Source of the DNA: CAZYQW01 sp964649825
GTDB taxonomy: Bacteria > Planctomycetota > B15-G4 > JADJEK01
Assembly: GCA_964649825.1 (NCBI GenBank)
Contig: CAZYQW010000035.1
Span: 1 to 9,403 of the forward strand
DNA: 9,403 bases
Reading direction: 5' to 3'
The position numbers and the translations under genes are program-made. Below are positions 5,566-9,403 of this stretch, piece by piece (the stretch's first letter is position 1; each line of letters starts with the position of its first letter). Under the pieces are notes generated by a model. The model was not told where the DNA came from. It searched no databases and saw only the letters and a program-made list of their open reading frames with translations.

Positions 5566-6939
5566 ATGCCGAACACCGTCGTCGAGATCGCCGCGGCCAT
5601 TCGCGCCTCCGGGGGACGCGCGCTCCTGGTGGGTGGCGCGGTCCGTGACGAGCTGCTGGGTCGACGCGTCAAGGATCTCGATCTCGAAGTGTTTCACCTC
5701 TCCGCCGCAGAGCTCGAGCGGCTGTTGTCCCGCTTCGGCGAAGTCGTGACCGTCGGGCGAGCGTTCGGCGTCTTCCGTGTGAAGGGGATCGACGTCGATT
5801 TCTCGCTCCCGCGGCGCGACAGCAAGGTCGGCTCCGGTCATCGCGGTTTCGAAGTTCGCGTCGACCCGGACCTCGACCCGGTCGAAGCCGCGCGCAGGCG
5901 TGACTTGACGATCAACAGCATTTCAAAAGACCCTCTCACGGGCGAGATCCTCGATCCGTACGGTGGTCAAGCAGACCTCGAGGACGGCCGTCTGCGCGCG
6001 ACCGACCCGGTTCACTTCGTGGAGGATCCGCTCCGGGCGTTGCGGGTCGCACAGTTCGCCGCGCGGTTCGAGATGCATCCGGACGAGGAACTCGAACGCC
6101 TCTGCGCCGGGCTCGACCTCGGCGAGCTTCCGGGGGAGCGCGTCTTCGAGGAGTTCCGCAAGCTCCTGCTCCTCGGCGCGCGACCGTCGCTCGGCTTCGA
6201 GTTCCTCGCCGCGACGGGGCTCATCCGGTTCTTTCCGGAGCTCGAGGTGCTCATCGGCACCCCGCAGGATCCGCGCTGGCACCCTGAAGGCGACGTGTGG
6301 ATCCACACTCTCATGGCGCTCGACGCGGCGGCGCGGCTCAGGGACGGCGGCGAAGACGACGAAGCGCTGATGTTCGGCGTCCTGTGTCACGATCTCGGCA
6401 AGCCCGAGACCACGCGGCATGACCGAGGACGGGTTCGCTCGGGCGGCCATGAGGTCGTCGGCGCCGACCGGTCGACCGAGTTCCTGACCCGCATCCGTGC
6501 ATCGAACGAGCTGATCGAACGCGTCGGGGCACTCGTCCGTGAACACCTGACGCCATCGCAGTTCGCCCAGCAGCATGCCGGACCGCGGGCCTACCGTCGC
6601 CTCGCCCGCCGCCTCGCGCGAGCGTCGGTCTCCCTCGTGCTGTTGGCTCGCGTCGCGCGGGCGGATCATCTCGGCCGCACGACCGAGGCGGCGCTTCACG
6701 GACGGTACGAGGCGGGCGACGTCTTCCTGGACGAGGCACGTGCCCTTCACCTCGAGACCGCCGCTCCGCCCGAAGTCGTCCAAGGGCGCCACTTGATCGA
6801 ACGGGGATTGGCCCCCGGGCGTGAATTCGGCCGCATTCTCGCGCGCTGCCGCGACGTCTACGACGAGACCGGTTGGGATGATCCCGAGCGGATCCTGGAT
6901 CGAGTCCTGGCGGAGGAGAACGGTCAGCCGAAGGTCTGA
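5566..6939 (+). CDS. cca: tRNA nucleotidyltransferase (CCA-adding type) with HD domain
   Basis: This 457-aa class II polymerase adds or repairs the 3'-terminal CCA of tRNAs from CTP and ATP without a nucleic-acid template. The head domain has LLVGGAVRDELLGR (20-33) and the metal-binding DLDLE (37-41), with a likely third carboxylate at D78 (GIDVDFS). RRRDLTINSIS (110-120) and DPYGGQADLEDGRLR follow, then the nucleotide-recognition EDxxR motif as EDPLRALR (153-160). An HD phosphohydrolase domain follows with H247 (IHTLMALD), H275-D276 (LCHDLGKP) and H295 (GGHE), as in the E. coli enzyme. Length is slightly above the 412 aa of E. coli Cca. The ATG at 5566 is preceded by AAAGAG; the frame stays open upstream to 5272 but that part has no family similarity. 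Sequence alone cannot exclude a CC-only or A-only adding relative. Its end overlaps the convergent VOC gene by 16 bp. Confidence 0.9.
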   Translation: MPNTVVEIAAAIRASGGRALLVGGAVRDELLGRRVKDLDLEVFHLSAAELERLLSRFGEVVTVGRAFGVFRVKGIDVDFSLPRRDSKVGSGHRGFEVRVDPDLDPVEAARRRDLTINSISKDPLTGEILDPYGGQADLEDGRLRATDPVHFVEDPLRALRVAQFAARFEMHPDEELERLCAGLDLGELPGERVFEEFRKLLLLGARPSLGFEFLAATGLIRFFPELEVLIGTPQDPRWHPEGDVWIHTLMALDAAARLRDGGEDDEALMFGVLCHDLGKPETTRHDRGRVRSGGHEVVGADRSTEFLTRIRASNELIERVGALVREHLTPSQFAQQHAGPRAYRRLARRLARASVSLVLLARVARADHLGRTTEAALHGRYEAGDVFLDEARALHLETAAPPEVVQGRHLIERGLAPGREFGRILARCRDVYDETGWDDPERILDRVLAEENGQPKV

Positions 6940-7355
6940 CCGTGGGTCCACTCGACCGGGTTGCCGTCCGGATCGACCACTTCGCAGATGTAGCCGACCT
7001 TCTCGTCGACCAGGGCCGGTGCGAACAGGATTCGCGCGCCCAGATCCAGCGCGACCCGCGCCCGCTCGTCGACCTCCTCTCGTCGAGTGCACGCGAGCCC
7101 CATGTGTTCGAAGCTGCGCATGGCCCGGGGAACGACGGCGTGGAACAACTTCAGCAGCCAGCGCACGCGCGTGGGCTGGATAAGCACGATCGCGAAGCCC
7201 GGCTGTCCGTCGGGCTCGATCCACGCGATCTCGGTGCGGAATCGATCCAACGTGCTCTTGCGTGCGATGACCCGGCCGGGAAGCGCGCGTTCGTAGAAGC
7301 GGATCGACCGCTCGAGGTCATGCACCCGAATCGCGATGTGGTCGAGGCTCGGCAC
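6924..7355 (-). CDS. VOC (glyoxalase/bleomycin-resistance) family protein
   Basis: The 143-aa product has the paired beta-alpha-beta-beta-beta halves of the vicinal oxygen chelate fold. The first half starts at LDHIAIRVHDLERSIRFYER (4-23) and the second around FEHMGLACTRREEVDERA (82-99), ending with the family hallmark EVVDPDGNPVEWTHG (125-139). H6, H84 and E135 occupy positions usual for metal ligands, so it may be a metal-dependent lyase, isomerase or dioxygenase; the substrate cannot be told. The length is typical for a single-domain VOC protein. The start is taken as GTG at 7355, because the fold begins right after it and no in-frame start lies closely upstream. However, the GGAGG before it is only 1 nt away, an unusually tight spacing. 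It diverges from the M20 dipeptidase gene and converges on cca. Confidence 0.8.
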   Translation of the reverse strand: MPSLDHIAIRVHDLERSIRFYERALPGRVIARKSTLDRFRTEIAWIEPDGQPGFAIVLIQPTRVRWLLKLFHAVVPRAMRSFEHMGLACTRREEVDERARVALDLGARILFAPALVDEKVGYICEVVDPDGNPVEWTHGQTFG

Positions 7356-7403
7356 GCCTCCTACACTACCCGTCCCGAACCGTCCGAAGAAGCGAGCAAC
7401 CGC
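7356..7403. promoter_or_regulatory. 48-bp divergent gap between VOC and dipeptidase genes
   Basis: The gap must serve translation of both genes and probably holds at least one promoter. TACACT at 7362-7367 resembles a -10 for the plus-strand dipeptidase gene, but no good -35 stands 17 bp upstream. On the minus strand the same bases read into TAGGAGG, the putative ribosome site of the VOC gene. A plus-strand promoter placed here would run into the 5' end of the VOC gene. Confidence 0.3.
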
Positions 7404-8792
7404 ATGTCCGAGACCATCGATCGAAAAGCCCTGGACCGCTACGTCACGTCGAGCCGGGGCGCGTTCGAGTCCGCCCTGAAGCAGCTCGTCGAGATCCCGT
7501 CGGTCAGCATGGATCCTGCGCATCGCGAGGACATGGGCCGCTGCGCCGACGCGGCGGCGGCTCTCATCGAGTCGATCGGCGGGAAGGCGACGGTCCGCAA
7601 GACGAGCGGCTATCCGGTCGTCCTTGGCCACCTGAAGACGAATACCAGGTACCGCACCGTCACGATCTACAACCACATGGACGTGCAGCCGGCCGGCGGA
7701 CCGGAGTGGAAGCGTGAGCCGTTCCAGATGCAGACCGAGGGCGATCGCTACTACGCCCGCGGCGCCACGGACGACAAGGGTCCCGCGTTGACGGCGTTGC
7801 TGGCGGCGAAGTACGCGGTCGACTCCGGCGTGCCGATCAACATCCGGTTCCTCTGGGAGCTCGAGGAGGAGATCGGCTCACCGAACTTCGCGGCGTTCCT
7901 GAAGAAGGAGGCGAAGTCGATCCCCACGGACTCCGTGGTCGTGTCCGACACGATCTGGGTCTCGCGCGCGAAGCCCGCCGTCTCGGCCGGTCTGCGCGGC
8001 CTGCAGGGTGCGATCCTGCGGCTCGAGACCGGCGAGAAGGACTGCCATTCGGGGCTGACGGGGGGCGCTGCGCGCAACCCGCTCGCCGAGCTTGCGGAGA
8101 TCGCCGCGAAGTGCGTCGACGCCCGGACCGGTCGCGTGAAGATCCCCGGCTTCTACGACGAGGTCAGGCCGCTCACCGACGAGGAGCGGACGGCGTGGGC
8201 GGCGCTGCCGTTCAACGACAAGCGCTTCATGAAGGATTTCGGCGTCCCCAAGCTGTCCGGCGAATCCGGCTACACCACACTGGAGCGGACCTGGGCCCGG
8301 CCCACGTTCGAGGTGAACGGTCTGCTGTCAGGGTTCACGGGCGAGGGCGCGAAGACGGTGCTGCCCGCCATCGCGATGGCGAAGGTCAGCATGCGGCTGG
8401 TGCCCGACCAGGATCCGGACGCGATCGCCCAGCGGTTCGAGGCCTACGTCCGGAAGATCGCGCCGAAGACGGTCGAGCTGAAGGTCACGCGCATGCACGG
8501 CGGCAAGCCGTGGATGACCTCGTTCGACCATCCCTTCGTCAAGGCGGCAGGCCGGGCGATCGAGCAGGGCTTCGGGCGGGCGCCGGTCTTCATGCGCGAG
8601 GGCGGATCGATCCCGGTGGTGTCCACGTTCCAGACCGAGCTCGGTCTGCCTTCCGTGCTCTTCGGCGTCGGTCTGCCGGACGAGAACGCCCACGCGCCCA
8701 ACGAGCACCTCGATCTGTCGAACTTCCACAACGGCATAGTCGCGTCGGCGATTCTGTATCGGGAGATCGCTCAGGCGCATCACGCGGACTAG
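7404..8792 (+). CDS. M20-family metallodipeptidase
   Basis: This 462-aa protein is a zinc-dependent peptidase of the M20 family, closest in motif layout to the CNDP-like (cytosolic nonspecific dipeptidase/carnosinase) branch. The visible active site is nearly complete: H91 and D93 in YNHMDVQP, the bridging aspartate in ARGATDDKGP (118-127), the general base and metal-ligand glutamates E155-E156 in ELEEEIGS, D182 in VVSDTIW, and H430 in ENAHAPNEH. H215 in KDCHSGLTGG is at the lid-domain position used across the dimer. The lid (dimerisation) domain spans roughly 195-375. There is no signal peptide, so the enzyme is likely cytoplasmic and finishes the breakdown of short peptides; exact substrate is not predictable. 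The ATG at 7404 gives the usual family length and N-terminus; the frame is open further upstream but overlaps the VOC gene antisense. No strong Shine-Dalgarno is seen (AGCGAG about 6 nt upstream). Confidence 0.9.
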   Translation: MSETIDRKALDRYVTSSRGAFESALKQLVEIPSVSMDPAHREDMGRCADAAAALIESIGGKATVRKTSGYPVVLGHLKTNTRYRTVTIYNHMDVQPAGGPEWKREPFQMQTEGDRYYARGATDDKGPALTALLAAKYAVDSGVPINIRFLWELEEEIGSPNFAAFLKKEAKSIPTDSVVVSDTIWVSRAKPAVSAGLRGLQGAILRLETGEKDCHSGLTGGAARNPLAELAEIAAKCVDARTGRVKIPGFYDEVRPLTDEERTAWAALPFNDKRFMKDFGVPKLSGESGYTTLERTWARPTFEVNGLLSGFTGEGAKTVLPAIAMAKVSMRLVPDQDPDAIAQRFEAYVRKIAPKTVELKVTRMHGGKPWMTSFDHPFVKAAGRAIEQGFGRAPVFMREGGSIPVVSTFQTELGLPSVLFGVGLPDENAHAPNEHLDLSNFHNGIVASAILYREIAQAHHAD

Positions 8793-8930
8793 GCCCGTAT
8801 CAGCTGTCAGGAGCACCCTTCGGGCGCGGCATCCTGGCTGGCAGGGTGGCACAGGAGGGGTCTGCCTTGCCCTTGCGCGGTCGCGCGGTCAACTCCCAAG
8901 AAAGCGGGGTGCCCATTTGTGTGGACTTCC

Positions 8931-8955
8931 CGGGGCCGGCCGAAGCCGGGCCCCG
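8931..8955 (-). terminator. Terminator-like hairpin with cUUCGg loop (minus strand)
   Basis: Ten base pairs (8931-8940 with 8945-8955, one bulged base at 8950) enclose a 4-nt loop that reads TTCG on the minus strand with a C-G closing pair, the exceptionally stable cUUCGg tetraloop. It begins 19 bp after the stop of the minus-strand TonB-receptor gene, so it most likely ends that transcript. No T-tract follows. From 8793 to 8930, after the dipeptidase gene, no feature was recognised. Confidence 0.55.
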
Positions 8956-8974
8956 CGGCGGCCGAAGGAGAGGC

Positions 8975-9403
8975 TCAGAACCCGACGGACACTCCGAGCC
9001 GGAAGATCCGCGGGCTGAGGTTCTGCACGATCTGGTTGAACGTGCTCGCCGTGAGGTTGTTGTTCCGCACGAGGACGGTGTTCGCGTTGAACAGGTTGAA
9101 CACGTCGCCCATCACGCGCACGCTCAGGTTGTGGAAGCGGAACGGCCGTGCCACCCGCACGTCGGTGCTCCAGAGGTTCGGATAGCGGAAGTAGTCCACC
9201 GTCGGCGTCACGATCACGGGGAGCGTCTCGCCTCCGAGCGCCTGCGTGCGGTACAGCGGGAACGGGTAGCCCTGACGGCCGAACACGTTCGCGCTCACCT
9301 CGACGTCGTGCGGCGCCACGTACAGCGCGTTGGCGTTGATCTGCCACATGGCGTTGAGATAGACGCTGCCCGACCCCGTGCTCGCGCCGCTCTGCGGGGC
9401 GAA
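8975..9403 (-). CDS. TonB-dependent receptor, C-terminal fragment (runs off window)
   Basis: Only the last 142 residues are inside the window; the frame is open to the right edge. They look like the final strands of a 22-strand outer-membrane barrel: alternating aromatic/polar strands (MWQINANALYVAPHDVEVSA; YPNLWSTDVRVARPFRFHNL), the barrel-end signature VRVMGDVFNLFNANTVL, and a terminal phenylalanine (RLGVSVGF) that serves as the outer-membrane insertion signal. The segment resembles receptors with an N-terminal carboxypeptidase-regulatory-like domain common in Acidobacteriota. Such proteins import large substrates using TonB energy; the substrate is not visible from this end. A strong hairpin follows the stop codon. 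Confidence 0.85.
   Translation of the reverse strand, partial: FAPQSGASTGSGSVYLNAMWQINANALYVAPHDVEVSANVFGRQGYPFPLYRTQALGGETLPVIVTPTVDYFRYPNLWSTDVRVARPFRFHNLSVRVMGDVFNLFNANTVLVRNNNLTASTFNQIVQNLSPRIFRLGVSVGF

Noticed and set aside
6942..7403. Upstream extension of the dipeptidase frame
   Set aside because: It is antisense to the VOC gene and has no M20-like sequence; the ATG at 7404 gives the usual family N-terminus.
7356..7676. Upstream extension of the VOC frame on the minus strand
   Set aside because: It lies antisense to the well-supported dipeptidase start, and the VOC fold begins immediately after the GTG at 7355.
8889..9347. Alternative minus-strand frame over the TonB-receptor end
   Set aside because: It is a frame-shifted shadow rich in arginine; the frame ending at 8975 gives the barrel-end signature and a terminal phenylalanine.
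1..9403. tRNA, rRNA, CRISPR arrays, transposase genes
   Set aside because: No cloverleaf, rRNA-like conserved stretch, regularly spaced repeat array or transposase motif was recognised on either strand.

Overview
The window is GC-rich, densely coding bacterial DNA with short intergenic gaps. At the right edge is the C-terminal end of an outer-membrane TonB-dependent receptor of the type common in Acidobacteriota. At the left is an ECF sigma factor fused to a membrane anchor and carboxypeptidase-regulatory-like repeats, a layout I associate with Acidobacteriota, Planctomycetota and similar deep Gram-negative lineages. The assignment (Gram-negative, possibly Acidobacteriota) is inference from protein style; there is no rRNA or other strong marker here.

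Left block (1-5130) is regulatory. A large minus-strand gene (136-2622) encodes an ECF-type sigma factor, a single transmembrane helix and about 600 residues of predicted extracytoplasmic beta-sandwich repeats. Across a 284-bp gap, a plus-strand gene (2907-3839) encodes a second sigma-70-family protein with a long N-terminal extension and a proline-rich linker made from a perfect 3 x 9 bp repeat. A tryptophan-rich protein of unknown function (3863-4696) follows closely, and then a small secreted aromatic-rich protein (4901-5128) with a textbook ribosome binding site. No recognisable anti-sigma factor gene is present. These four genes are the part of the window most likely to form an undescribed signalling system.

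Middle block (5129-7355): a non-coding stretch with a strong 13-bp-stem terminator-like hairpin, then a tRNA nucleotidyltransferase with an HD domain (cca, 5566-6939). Its 3' end overlaps by 16 bp the 3' end of a convergent VOC/glyoxalase-family gene (6924-7355).

Right block (7356-9403): an M20-family metallodipeptidase (7404-8792), divergent from the VOC gene by only 48 bp. It is followed by a hairpin with a cUUCGg-type loop on the minus strand, which terminates the convergent TonB-dependent receptor gene running in from beyond the right edge. This half looks like ordinary housekeeping and nutrient-uptake content.
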